64,000 nt of DNA, taken from contig JAPWDM010000008.1 of assembly GCA_035578155.1 (NCBI GenBank), forward strand, positions 2,242,001 to 2,306,000, in the 5' to 3' direction. Below are positions 34,461-53,600 of the stretch, piece by piece. The position numbers were made by a program, and so were the translations under genes. The notes below the pieces were generated by a model that saw nothing but the letters and a program-made list of their open reading frames with translations, had not been told where the DNA came from and made no database searches. The stretch is from Brachynemurus nebulosus. Lineage: Eukaryota > Arthropoda > Insecta > Neuroptera > Myrmeleontidae. Every line of letters begins with the position of its first letter. Position 1 is the stretch's first letter.

Positions 34461-37400
34461 ATGGCATTAAGCGGTAAACGTAGCGAAATTCCACAAAATG
34501 CCGTGATAATATCCGAAAGAGAGGCACTAGAGTGTCAAATAAAACTTATTGAACAGTGGAAACCGTCTTCAGACGTGTTAGTATATTATTATACACATCG
34601 CAACGATTACCGATACTAAAATCGATATTATTTTAGATGGCCATTACGTTACGGATATTCGATTTTAGGAACAGTAAGTGGTATTTCGGCGCTGTATATA
34701 AATAATCATTTTCGACAAAAGGTGAGACTTGGATCGTACGCACGAATTTCCACATATTTACCAACGGTTGTCATACCGACAGTCACCAGTGCTTTTCTAC
34801 ATCAGGAGGTTTGTTTAAATTTACACGTTTAATTAATAAAGGTCCCAAGGTTGGGCCGAGCGATTTTGATGAAATTTGAATATATTTATCCCTAGAATCA
34901 TACGTTGGTCTACGAGAAACGTTAATCATACATCGACGTCATTTTGACGGATGAACTTTTTACGGAGAGTTTTAGAGTTTATTTGCAAAAAACATTTTTT
35001 TTATATAACAATACTACAAAAGCGAACAAAATATTTAAAGAAATTGGATTTGGAAAAATTTCTTAATGTAAATATTTATTAATTTTTTTAATCTTTTTAT
35101 CAAAGCATATTTTCATTATAAAAATTAAAAAATAGATAAATACATCAATTGTAATAATTAATTTATGAACTATTATGAGTCAGTGGACATGTGTGACTTT
35201 ACAGAATGTGAAATTTCTCAGTCACATTCCTATAGATATGTAGTTATTTACCCATTAGGCACATTTGTAAATTTTCTAAAATTTGTTAGTAATTTTTCGA
35301 ATAAGATCTCAAAAAATAATAAAAATTAAAATATTTTCCACAAAATAAATTGTTAATCTTTTATTAAGTCATTCGAAACGCATTCTTTAGTTTTCGATTC
35401 AATATATTAAAACTTCAGTATTATGTCGCCTCTATAAGTCGAACAGCTGTAATCATCTTTCACATTATCATAATCATTGAATAAATTAATTATAACATCC
35501 ATATCTTTAATAAATTTAAAAAAAAAATTAGGATAACTTTTATATGTAGTGTACAAAATCTTCAAAAAAAAAAACATACGTTAATCATACATCGACGTCC
35601 TTTTGACGGACACTATTTCAATACAAAAAAAAACGACAATGACTATAAACAAAATAAATATATGTGGTGTGTTATAATAACAAATAAATTAGATAACAGA
35701 AATCTCACAGCAAGAAGGTACCGACAAGTTGTAGTATTGGAGCAGGTAGAGAAGTTCGTTCGTCGTTTTGACGTGTACGTATGATTCTAGGGTTATAGAA
35801 CACCAAAAAATAAGTGACACGTATTGTTTTTTTATTGCCTGTTGGCGAGAATACAGTCTAAAGGGTTGAAATTGTCGTTCTAAAATTGGGGTAAGAATTT
35901 AATTTTTCATATATCTGGAAAACAGTAAGAAATAGAGCAAAAGTTTAAATTGACGATATTATTTTTTTTAATACAGCAAAACCTATTTTTATGCGGTCTT
36001 TTGGCTAATTTCCAAATTACGTGCCAACGAAAAAATAAAGTTGTCAAATTTTTTATTTTTTCCGATTGATGTAGTATTAAAACAAATAAAAATGATGATA
36101 AAAGTTTATGCACATATTTTATTTTCATTAAAAAATATTAAAAACTTAATTTTTTATTTATAGGAAATTTAGGTTATGTTAATATGATTTTACTATTCCT
36201 CTTAGAAATTATATTATTTGGTAATAAATAAATATGATAGTTAAATTAAATTGTTTGTTTTCCTTTCTAGTATTGCCCTTTGCCCAAATTTAAAAAAAAG
36301 AAAGGAAAATGGGTTATTTACTTACTAAACGCAATGCTTATTAATATATTAAATTTTAATACTTTTTAACGGAAATTAAACGTGTCCCCGAATTTTTATC
36401 TACTTTTTTACTTGTTTTACTTGCAAATCAATCAAGAAAAACAGAAAAAAACTACAAAGTTTCGTTGGCACGTAATTTGGGAAATTGCCGGTCTTTTTTT
36501 TCTGCGACTTTTTTTATGCGGTTTTTTAAAAAAAAAAAAAAATGACCATAAAAATGCATAATATGAATCAAAATCACGAGACAGTAAGAAACTTAAACAT
36601 TTACTATAATAACTTTCTTTGATTAAAATACTTTTTAATGGTTTTTAAGCATTTAATCAGTACATTGCATAAGAACATAAGTTATTGCATCATTTAATTT
36701 TGTTACAGATGTATTTTTCAAAATTTTCATAATATAAAAATGAAATAAAATTTTCTCACGTGTAAATTAATTCTTTATCTTGTTTAGAAAAGCAACTTCT
36801 ATTAAAATTGTGAGGTTTTGAGCGTTTTGAGTTATGTATTTTCGGTGAAACTTTTTTTATGCGGTCCCGATCCACCGCATAAAAAAAGTGTATCGTAATT
36901 CAGAAGCCATCAATCTTTCCCAAATTACAACGACAATCAGATATTGGCAGGGTGCGTAGTATATGGTGGGGATAATTAAATCGATTGCAGCGTGAGTAGT
37001 GGAGAAAATAGGCAATAATACATGCTCATATGTGTTTATAGTGTAATAAAAAATATTAAATAAAAATATAATACATTGATCCACTTTGATTATAAACGCA
37101 ATTGCCACTAATATGTCGTTCCTTATTTATCTGTCAACGTATTAACGTCTACACGTCAATCCATAAATACAGAATTAAAAATATTTGAGATATTTTAAAC
37201 TCACATACAATGATGTTTCATAAGAAGTTATTGATGTTTGCTTTATGTATGACTGTACATTCAGCTAAATGACTTATGTCAGCATTTCTTAATTTTCGAA
37301 TTTCCCTGACGTGCTTCACCATCACCAGCAACTTTTTCCTCTGCATAGTCCGGGGTTGGAAGGAAGTACTGTCTTGATAATTATATCCATTTTAACGTCG

Positions 37401-38433
37401 AAAATTGTTTAAATACTTTATTAATACAATTATTATATTTCATCCAGTATTTTATACCTCAAATTGTTCAAATTTATTTATAAAAAAAAATAATTTGATG
37501 TAGAATGAATTAATGAATAATTTTTTGAAAATATTTTAAATTTATTTCCACGGTTACCATTATTTAATAGCATGAAAAAATGTATACTATAGATGTCGTT
37601 GGCATCATGCACCCAGCCAATAGTATTCTTCTTTATACTATTAAAATTTGACACTATTCTGTCGAAAAGTTCAATGTCGAGGTAACCTACCTTAAATGAT
37701 ACTTTTCGTTATCGTAAACTTTTGATCGTAAATATCTCGTAAACGGTGTGTTGTAGTAGAAAAATGACGAATTTTTGAAGGTTTAAGCGAAACTCGGAAG
37801 CCAGTTTTAGATATTCCAAACGTATTACGACTATCAGAATACAGTGTCTGTTATCGAAAATTATGGATATCGAAAATAACTACATAAATATTTTCAAAAT
37901 GGATGATGAAACGAAGTACATATTTAAATTTCATCAAGATCAAAAGGTCCGGTCTCGAGACCTTTATTTGTACGATACAAAATTTTCAAAATGGTGTAAA
38001 ATTTTAGCTTGTTACAACACAAATTTTATTACTTAAACAATGCCCAGTATGTCTTGAAATACGATCGGCGGCAATTCAGACAAGTCTAGGTATACTGTTC
38101 CCCTTGATTGCATCGCCCTTAGCTGCATTTAATGTAAGAATTTGCATCTAAATCGTTAATTATGATTTTTTTTTTAAATTTAATATTTTTGATTTCTAGT
38201 TTGCCTTTTCGTATAACACGTACAGGATACCCTGGATCACGGAGGAGCCAAAGGAGGCGTTTAAATTGTGGAAACGTTTTACGAAACCGATAAAATCTTT
38301 TCTGGTTTATAATTTTATATTTCAAACGGTTTTAAGTATGGGAATCACATATTTAGAGGCAAATTCAGTTTTGAAAGTTCAAGAAAAATTGATGGAAGTT
38401 CAAAATGCTTCTGAAAAGGAATTAAAAGTGTAG
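34461..38433 (+). CDS. TMEM126: TMEM126-family mitochondrial membrane protein
   Basis: Four exons: 34461-34576, 34637-34808, 38008-38133 and 38200-38433, all with GT-AG introns and in-frame joins. Total 648 nt, 215 residues, a little longer than human TMEM126A. By family knowledge it is an inner mitochondrial membrane protein linked to respiratory complex I assembly. Hydrophobic segments lie at about 45-60, 79-93, 123-137 and in exon 4 (SFLVYNFIFQTVLSMGITYL). A CPVC motif (108-111) matches the cysteine-containing stretch of the family. Intron 2 is 3.2 kb and full of repeats; the other two are under 70 bp. AATAAA occurs at 38462 and 38763. The gene ends tail to tail with ALAD, 347 bp between stop codons. 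I cannot tell whether it is closer to TMEM126A or B. Confidence 0.87.
34840..35800. repeat. Inverted-repeat element in TMEM126 intron 2
   Basis: TTAATCATACATCGACGTC and a TTTTGACGG phrase occur near 34925 and again near 35580. CCCTAGAATCATACG at 34900 is inverted at 35785. The centre is AT-rich and without an ORF. The ends are not precisely defined. Confidence 0.5.
35830..36895. mobile_element. pogo/Tigger-like element copy 1 (degenerate, longer)
   Basis: Shares long stretches with 39505-40098, including CTAAAATTGGGGTAA, AACAGTAAGAAATAGAGCAA, CAGCAAAACCTATTTTTATGC and the terminal TATGCGGTCCCGATCCACCG. In TMEM126 intron 2. Confidence 0.55.
36947..37611. mobile_element. Insertion in a dispersed repeat, inverted ends GGC-GGGTGC
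   Basis: Splits the repeat seen intact at 26278-26390 between CAGATAT and TATTCTTC. Ends TGGCAGGGTGCG and CATGCACCCAGCCA are inverted. No ORF. A 2-3 bp target duplication (AT or ATA) is possible but not certain. Confidence 0.55.
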
Positions 38434-38780
38434 ATAGTTTAGTAATAAATAATTTTCTAATAATAAAGTAACACTTTACTTTGTAAAAATATCAAGTTTT
38501 GTGACATGTTTCGAGCAGTATGATTATTATCAAACAGTGCGTCACTTTGTAACGAAATTAATTTTCATACAATGTTTTTCATAAGCTTTCATTGTTACGA
38601 TAAAATCAATTTTTAAACGTAGATGACATCTATTGGTGACACGTTGTACTGCTGCGTACAAATGATTTGCGTTTTTTACTTTTTTTACAAAGTAAAATTT
38701 TATTTATTATTAGAAAATTCATTAGTCAGTTGATTTGTAAAAATAATTTTATTTATTGTATCAATAAAAAATTTGTAATT

Positions 38781-44920
<6,140 letters not shown>

Positions 44921-47029
44921 ATTGTGTTAATTAATTTTGGAGAAATTTATAAATTTGATTGTTGATACACAGAAACACTACTATCAGACTATGAGTCTCC
45001 TATCAAACTGAAGTTGCGTAAACTGTTTATCAAAATTTAATAATTGGAAAGGTAATTAGAGTCATTAGGGTATTTAGTAGATCGTAGAGGATCCCACTTA
45101 GGAAAAGTGGACGGATATCCTTGTGATTTTTAATTGGACTTATGCAATAATAATTAATATAAATACATTTTATACAAATAAAAAATAATTGAAACTAAGG
45201 TTAGTTTTAACTTTCAAAAAATAATTTTCATTAAAATTAAAAAAAATAAGTATATATAGCGAGTAAATATTTAGAATTTTAAATAAAAAAAAAATTAAAT
45301 AAAATAATAAATTAAAAAATACAGATCAGATATCTGATGTTTCACTAATAAATAAATAAAAAAAATATACAATGTAAAATCATTTTATATTTAGCGCGTA
45401 AATTTAACCTATTATATCCTAGGTACACCTATTTCTACTCGTCAAATTTTAATAAACTTACGTAACGATCCAAAATGTATTTTTATTGGGAAAATATAAT
45501 TTTTATAATGTTCAAGAAAATTTTTTCAGAATATTTCAGAGGTTTTTTTTTTTCATTAGTTTGTTAAAATTTATTAAAAAAATCAAACTCGTAAATCGTA
45601 TTAATTCATGGAAGAAGGAGAGGTATATAATATTGTAAAGGAAGGAGCATTTCCCAAAATACTGATCAACATATTATGAATATTAAACGTGCGTGTTATG
45701 AATGACGTCATTTTGTAAATATACAGTAACGGTTTTAATTTAATTAAAACATTGTCATTGCTTTTAAAACAATATATTTAGTATATTTTTCTTATAATTG
45801 TGATTTCTATATAAAAACATAAACAATTAATTATTTTTAATATCTGTTCTATTTAATTCAATAATCAACTCCTTAAAAATGCTGTTCGACTATTTTATCA
45901 GGTAATTTTTCGAATTCTTAATTGTCTACTAAATTATTGTATTTTTTAACGGTGCTCAAAGAATATTATAAATTATCATAAACTGAAAACAAAAATTGCT
46001 CAAATTAATCGATTATTGACAATTTATAACTATTTCTTTAAAAAGATTACGTTGTGGTTTATAATTTTCCATCACTAATAAGACATATCTTTTTGATAAA
46101 AGTAGACACAAACATAAATAAAACTATATAGTTATTAAATTATCATTTTATTAATAAATAAATAAATACAAACAAAATACATAATCCTGAAGTTAAATTT
46201 TTATATGCTCATTAATTTTACATATAAGACGCTACTGAAATGAAGGGTCAATCTAACCTATATTTTAATTTTTACATAATTTTATTTCTTACAATATTTT
46301 TAAAATTTTTGTCGTTATTATCATATATTTTAACTAAAAAACGAATTCCTTATTTACGTAGAATGATTCCTTTTTCGATATTTCCTTTACTTTGTGTAAT
46401 GTCAAAATTGGTATTTTTCCGCTTATTATAAACCTGTTTTTTTAAATGAAGAATGTAGAAAAATTAACAAATTTTCGCTAGAAATGGTTGCATTTATTGA
46501 TCAATACAATATTTACTTACCCAAATATTATATTTACGGTGTATTAAGTTTACTAATTTTATTTTAAATTTAATTTTTTGTAGGACTGGATGTTTAGTGC
46601 TTATTTGCACGTGTTATAGTGTATATTTACTCTTTTGTTTTTTATTTTTTGTGGTACATTCAAAAGAATCTACGTATTCATTCTAACATATCATATTAAA
46701 CTATATCTTGTCCCTCTCTTAAGAAATAGTCTCCATCCATATTCTTCTATATCAATGTATTAATTGAATGTTTAGTTTTTTCCTTCTTTTCTTAACTAAT
46801 TATATCTAACTATTTTTATCTCTTATCCAGGAAATAATACAAAAAACTATTTGTGGGACAGTCTTTACTGGTAGACTTTAGTTTGGGATATTTTTTTAAA
46901 CATATTACATGGTATTTCTCTGTCAAAATTTCGTATTCTAATATTTATTCTTATTAATGTTTTACTAGAATTTCATCAACGATTTTTTTTTCTTTTAAAT
47001 TAAAATATTTAGTATATTTAACGCTTTAA
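44921..47029. promoter_or_regulatory. Divergent ALAD/CCT3 upstream region
   Basis: Must hold the promoters of ALAD (left) and possibly CCT3 (right). It is very AT-rich. I see no convincing TATA box or initiator. A TGACGTCA octamer is at 45703-45710. No bounded transposon before 47030 and no credible coding region. Confidence 0.4.
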
Positions 47030-47245
47030 ATGATTAAGAGGAGTTAACTTGTCATGCAAATATGCAATATGGCGACTCAAAATGCTTTGATATCTTGCTT
47101 TGATAAGTAGAAATTCACTGATAGAAATTCCGCCATCTGTGACAAATTTTTCGAAATACGGGATAGTTGTAAGTAATATTCAATTTTACCAACATGGTTT
47201 AGTGTAATTTCTATTTTGCAAATTCCTAGTATCTATATATATATA
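47030..47245 (+). repeat. Dispersed YY1-like-site repeat, copy 2
   Basis: AAATGATTAAGAGGAGTTAAC, CAATATGGCGACTC and CCGCCATCTGTGACAAAT match 7753-7900. The first YY1-like site has lost its GGC core here. It lies 380 bp upstream of CCT3. Confidence 0.65.
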
Positions 47246-47623
47246 ATATGTTCATTCCCATAATATATATAATATGTTCATTGGTCTATGGTTAAAAATC
47301 AATTCAAAACGTTGCGGTAACATATTTGATCTTAATTTTTACACAAGTAGAGGGAGAACGGTTTAAAAAATATTATCTAATTGTTATTTTATATTTTTAA
47401 ATGCCTTTAATAAAGCAAACTACCCTCAAATATAACTTTCTCGATACTAAGTATCATGGTTACTAATGGGTTAAATGAATGCAATGATTAAATCATATCT
47501 CACAATCAGAACCATAAATAATATTTCTTTTTACATATTTCATGTAATTTCGTGCATATTCTACTGAACTCGGTTAAAGACATTTCAATTAATAAAACAC
47601 GTGAAAATAAAAATTGAATTAAA

Positions 47624-50600
47624 ATGTTTGGGCCAGGTGTAGCACCAATTTTAGTTTTGAGTAAGTGATAAAAAAATTAAAAAACCACACGAATCAATTC
47701 ACTAAATTTCATTAATATCATATTTTCACATAGGTCAAAACACAAAACGTGATTCCGGTCGGAAAGTACAATTAGAAAATATCAATGCCGGAAAGGTAAA
47801 TGTATTTTTTGTGAAAAAGGTGTATTTTTTCGAATTTACCAACGTGAAATTTTATGTTATTACAGACAATTGCTGACGTAATTCGAACATGTTTGGGCCC
47901 GCAAGCCATGTTAAAAATGTTGATGGATCCAATGGGTGGGATCGTTATGACCAATGATGGTAATGCAATTTTACGCGAAATCACCGTACAACATCCCGCG
48001 GCCAAGAGTATGATCGAGGTGGCACGGACACAGGATGAAGAAGTTGGCGATGGCACAACATCGGTGATTGTCTTGGCCGGGGAAATGTTGGCAGCGGCCG
48101 AACAGTTTTTGGTACAAAATATGCATCCCACCGTGATAATTCGTGATTATCGTCAAGCGTTGGAGGATATGATCGGGCTGTTGGAGGGCCCGTTGAGTGT
48201 GCCGTTGGACGTGAATAATCGCGAACAACTTGCACAAGTTGTGCGTGGGTGTATTGGTATGTATACCTCATTTCAGATACAATTGATCATGAGTTTTCGT
48301 TAAAAAATTAAATAATTCTTATATTCGAAACAAATCAATCTTCTATTCTTTTCTAAAAATAAACTGCAAATTTAAAATTTACATAAATGCAATAATAAAA
48401 GAGATAAAGCCAAGAAAACGGAAATTATTTAAATTCAAAGTGACGAAGCACGGTTAAATTTAACCGCGTCTTTTGTTTTTTTTTTGTTTTTTACCGTTTT
48501 CCGAAACTTGTGTTTTTCCCGACAAGAAAAATTCATATCTCAAGTTCTAGAAAAGATAGAGACTTAATTTTTTTTTTTAATTTTGTTCATAAATATATTG
48601 CGCATAAAGTGGAGTATGCTTTTTCCATTTGAACAATTGTAACTATTTTTAAACATTTTATTTTTAATAAAAAATTGGGTTTTATAATTTCTATAACTTT
48701 GGGATTACAATTTTATAGTTAATTTTTAAAATTACCTGAAACCCATACTCAGCTTTATGGACAGGTCCTTTAGGAATAATGAAAAAATATTTTAAAAAAT
48801 ATTCATTACTTTTTGAGATATGGCGTTCCTTGTAAAAGCTTAAAAACTTGTGAAAAAGGGCCCCCTCCTCCCACAGGGAAGAGTAATGAATGTTTCAAAA
48901 ACAAAATTTTCTATTTCAAACCATCACTAATTTCAAAAAAATTTCAGCAAGCAAAATAATCATAAATAAAAAAGTTGCTTTTTTATTTGAACTTCTCCCT
49001 TAAGGCACAATGACAGATTTTCAATTCGCCTGTGACGTCAAACATTTGCACAATCGGACACCGAGTGTCTTTTATACAATATTTTTTTTAATTAATTATG
49101 TTAAATTATCATGGATTTAATATTTTTTTTTTTTAATTATTTTTTTCATTATATATTTACAAATCTTCAAAAGTTCAAAAAATGACATTTTAAAACGTCA
49201 AAATATTGAATTTATAAAAGATAAAAGATTCAAAATGGTCGAATCCATTTAGTATCCGTAGTAATTAACGTAGTGACCGGCTTTATAAAAATTATATAAA
49301 AAAGACTCTTCATTATATTTGCAATGCCGTAGAATAAATGTCGTCACACATCTGTCTCAGATGAAATTGAAAAGTGAAATTTTAAAGTCCCATAACTTTG
49401 TTAGTTGTTGAGATATCTTAATTTTGCTTTTACACTTTTCTTTAATTTTGCCTTAATTTTTATTTTCATTCATAAAAAAAAAAAAAAAAAAAAAAATTGG
49501 TAAACTTCTCCATTACCTCATATTGTACTTAATTTTAACCTTTAATGTTATAAATTCTAGTCAATTAATAAATTGAATTCAGTTATTTGAGTTGTCTAGT
49601 ATCAAAATCTACTAAATCCACTTTATAAAAATCGTGGGAAATCGCAAAAAACCATAACTCAGTTCAAAATTAATTTTTCGATTAAAAAGTTATAATTATA
49701 TTAACTAACAAGGTAAAAAAGATGATTAGTACTATTATCAAAAAACAAAATTATCGTTTTACCCCTTTTTTAATCAAAATTATTTGGATTTAGTAGGTTT
49801 TGATAGTAAAATTTATATAAAGCGCGTTGTAAAACAGAAATTATAAGGGAAATTTATTTAAAAAAACTTGATTCAGCAATATTGGATGTATCAGGGTTAG
49901 TCGATACAATTTGTTTTGTAATATTGTAAACTATTTTCATTTTGTTACTTAAAACCAAAGTGCTTACTTAGTAATTCATTTACATCTACGATTTTATTAT
50001 TTAAAATTTTAGATAAATACTAAAATACAAATTTTACGTGAAATCATAATTTTATACTTCGTACGTCCCGCATGTCAGTGAAAAAATTAAAATTTCAACG
50101 GTTAAAATCTAAAATATAGGTTATGTATAGGTATTTAGTAGAATCTGTAAAGTTTTCAATGTAATTGTAGCAGGATTTGAAAATTACCTATGTTATATTT
50201 CAGTTGCAAATTTCTTTAGCAAACAATCAAAATTATAACAAAAAATGTTTGGGGGCATATACCTTATTGCATTTAAAAGTTAATGACCCTAAAAAATCAA
50301 AAATTTGAAAACTGGATTTAGTAGATTTTGAAACTAGTAGGCAACTCAATTTGTACTTACGTTTAAATAACTAATCATTTTCATTTAAATCATTCAAATT
50401 TAATTATTCCTACTTAAATTCGGTGATTATTTATTTAAAAATTCTATCACAGGTACAAAATTTATTGGTAAATGGTCCGATTTAGCGGTAAATATTGCAC
50501 TGGACGCCGTCTCCAAAGTGACCGTGAACGAGAACGGTCGTCTCGAGGTGGACATTAAACGATATGCAAAAGTTGAAAAGATTCCCGGTGGATCGATCGA

Positions 50601-53600
50601 TGATTCATGCGTCCTGGACGGTGTTATGGTCAACAAAGATGTGACACATCCAAAAATGAGACGTTACATAAAAAATCCACGAATTGTACTTCTCGATTGT
50701 CCATTGGAATATAAAAAGGGCGAGAGTCAAACGAATGTGGAATTGATGGGCGAGCAGGATTTCACGCGAATGTTAGAAATTGAAGAGGAGCATGTGGCAC
50801 GCATTTGTGCCGATATAATTGCCGTAAAACCGGATGTGGTGTTCACGGAGAAAGGTGTTAGCGATTTAGCGCAACATTTCCTATTGAAGGCGGGCATCAC
50901 GGCAATTCGACGCGTGCGCAAAACCGACAATAATCGTATTGCTCGCGCATGCGGCGCAATCGTTGTTAATCGCACGGAGGAGTTACGGGAATCCGATGTG
51001 GGCACCAAGTGTGGCCTGTTCGAGGTGAAAAAAATCGGCGATGAATATTACACGTACGTGGTCCAATGCCAGGATCCAAAGGCGTGCACAATCCTGTTAC
51101 GCGGCGCCAGTAAGGATGTGTTGAATGAAACCGAACGAAATCTTCAGGATGCTTTACACGTGGCACGAAATCTGGTATTGATGCCACGAATGGTGCCGGG
51201 TGGTGGCGCGATTGAAATGGCTGTGTCGCAAGCGTTAACGCAAAAATCGAAACAGGGCCCATACAGGGCTGTGGCCACCGCATTAGAAATTATACCGAAA
51301 ACGTTGGCGCAAAATTGTGGCGCAAATACAATTCGTATGTTGACGTCGTTGCGTGCTAAACATGCGTCACATGTGTCCGCGGGTGTAGAGGGGCTCTGCA
51401 CTTGGGGTATGTATCGTATCTTGGTGGTGGGTTTAGAGTAGAGATGTCGATTCTCCAAAAAAAAAGATCGATTTTTGGTTCGATTTGAATCGAAATCAAA
51501 AAAATCGATTCAAAAAAAATCGGCTAAAAAAAAATCGATTCTGTAAGATCGATCTAAAAAATCGAAATTTTGAAAAGTTTAATAAAATTAGCTGATAATT
51601 TTTGTTTAAGGGACTTACTTGATAGTACATAGGTAATATCGGTAATATCGTGTAAAAATGCCTTACATTATATTTGTAAAGGCGATGAATGAGTTAACTT
51701 TTCAGTTATAATTATAAAAAATAAGGCAATTGAATATGTAGGACGAATACCGCGAATTGAACCAAGTTTATTCAAAAATTTCAAACAAATTAACAAAAAA
51801 ATGTTTTCTAAATAAGTCGCTTTTGTGGAAAAGGGATCGTCGTTTGCACAGATAGGTGGTCTCTTCCTTCCTTTTGTATTAATAATCTGACTTATATAGA
51901 GCCATAAGAAAGGTTCGTTGATATAACGAGTAAAAAGTGACAATTAACAATAAAGTTTTTGGTGTTTCATTTTAACACATGTTTCTTTGTAGAATTACTA
52001 TTAAAATGAAGTTATTTTTGGAAAAAATCGGTTATCGATCTCTTACTTTTAATAATCGATTCATGAATCGATTCAAATAAAAAAAAATCGAAAAAAGAAT
52101 CGATTTTTTAAGCTTCGATTAATTGATTTAAAATCGACATCTCTAGTTTAGAGTGATTTAAGGGGACTGGGATGTCCCTATTCGGAACCCAAAGGAATGG
52201 TGAGACCTCTGGCGAGGAATGCGCCGCACTGCTGTAAAGGGGGTTTTCGATAGGTAAACATTAGTAGATAAGTAATTTCATAGTAGTCGTAGGTAAAAAT
52301 ATTATTGGTGGTATCTATAGAAATATTTATTAAAAACTATTTCTATAGATACCACCAATAATATTTTTACCTACGACTACTATGAAATTACTTATCTACT
52401 AATATTTACCTGTCAAAAACCCCCTTTACAGCAGTTCGGCGCATTGCTCGCCAGAGGTCTCACCATTCCTTTGGGTTCCGAATATGTTCGCAATGTTAAA
52501 TTTATTAACTTTAATGTACCTGTTGCTTGGCAACCATTAATGACAGAGACTTGCTTTTTGTTTCTTTTGAAAGTTGACACTTTTCTCTGCAAATTAAATT
52601 GAAAATATTGATAAATTTTTTATTTTGCTTCCGAGACTACTAAAGTAGCGGAAGCATTGTGATCACTCTTGAAAAATAACAAATTTTTTCTCTCCAAAAT
52701 CAAATTTTTTACGCACATTTTACGTTTTAAAGCTTCCTGAACAATTTTGGTTTGGTGTCTGTCTGTCCGTTCGTCTGTGTGTCTCCAATTTTGCACCAAG
52801 TGGTATAACTTCCGAACTATTCGATTGTTTTTAATGAAATTTTCAGAAATTATGCAGTTTGGCTCCGCGATGGTCCCCTATGAATTTAATCAAAATCGGA
52901 GTAACGGTAGCAACGCCGCTACCATGTCATTCCAAAATTGCACCAAGTGGCATAACTTATGAACTACTCAATTGTTTTTTATGGAATTTTCAGAAATTAT
53001 GTAGTTTGGTTCCTATATGGTCCCCTATCAATTTAATCGAAATCGGAGTAACGGTAGCTACGCCGCTACCATGAAATTCCATTAAATGTCAATATCTTAT
53101 TTACTGCTAGTCCTATCTCGCTCAAATTTTTAGGGTATTTTGGGGGTTAGTTTCTAAAATATTTTTGCTATTATTTTATAATTTAGCCTTTAAGTCTTTT
53201 GAGTTACAACAGTTTTTTATAAACTTCAAGGCGAAAATATAATTTCACGGTATATAATATGTATATTTGGTACAATACTGTTTTAAAATCTTTTACGACT
53301 ACGAGGAAGCTGTGTGCCCACCCCATTGGCAGCGTATTTTATTTTGATAACTTTTTTTTTAAATTTATTTGACATTTTGCGTGTTTCTATCCTTTTACAT
53401 AACTTTAATAATGTGTTAGAATAATTTAAAAAAACAAACTATCAACTTAAACTGTAGGTAATAGTGTATAAGCTACAAAACAAAAAAGGATTTATGTTGA
53501 TATCTTTTATGGTTCCTGAAAAAAAGGAACATAAATAGGAAAAAATGTGGTTTTTCCAGAATTGCGATTAAAATACTGTACTACATTAAAATAAACACTG

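Noticed and set aside
46240..46431. 63-codon hydrophobic frame in the ALAD/CCT3 interval
   Set aside because: AT-rich DNA readily gives F/I/L-rich frames; no splice or conservation support.
47772..48271. Minus-strand frames opposite CCT3 exon 3 (and 50727-51458 opposite exon 4)
   Set aside because: Shadows of the conserved CCT3 coding strand.
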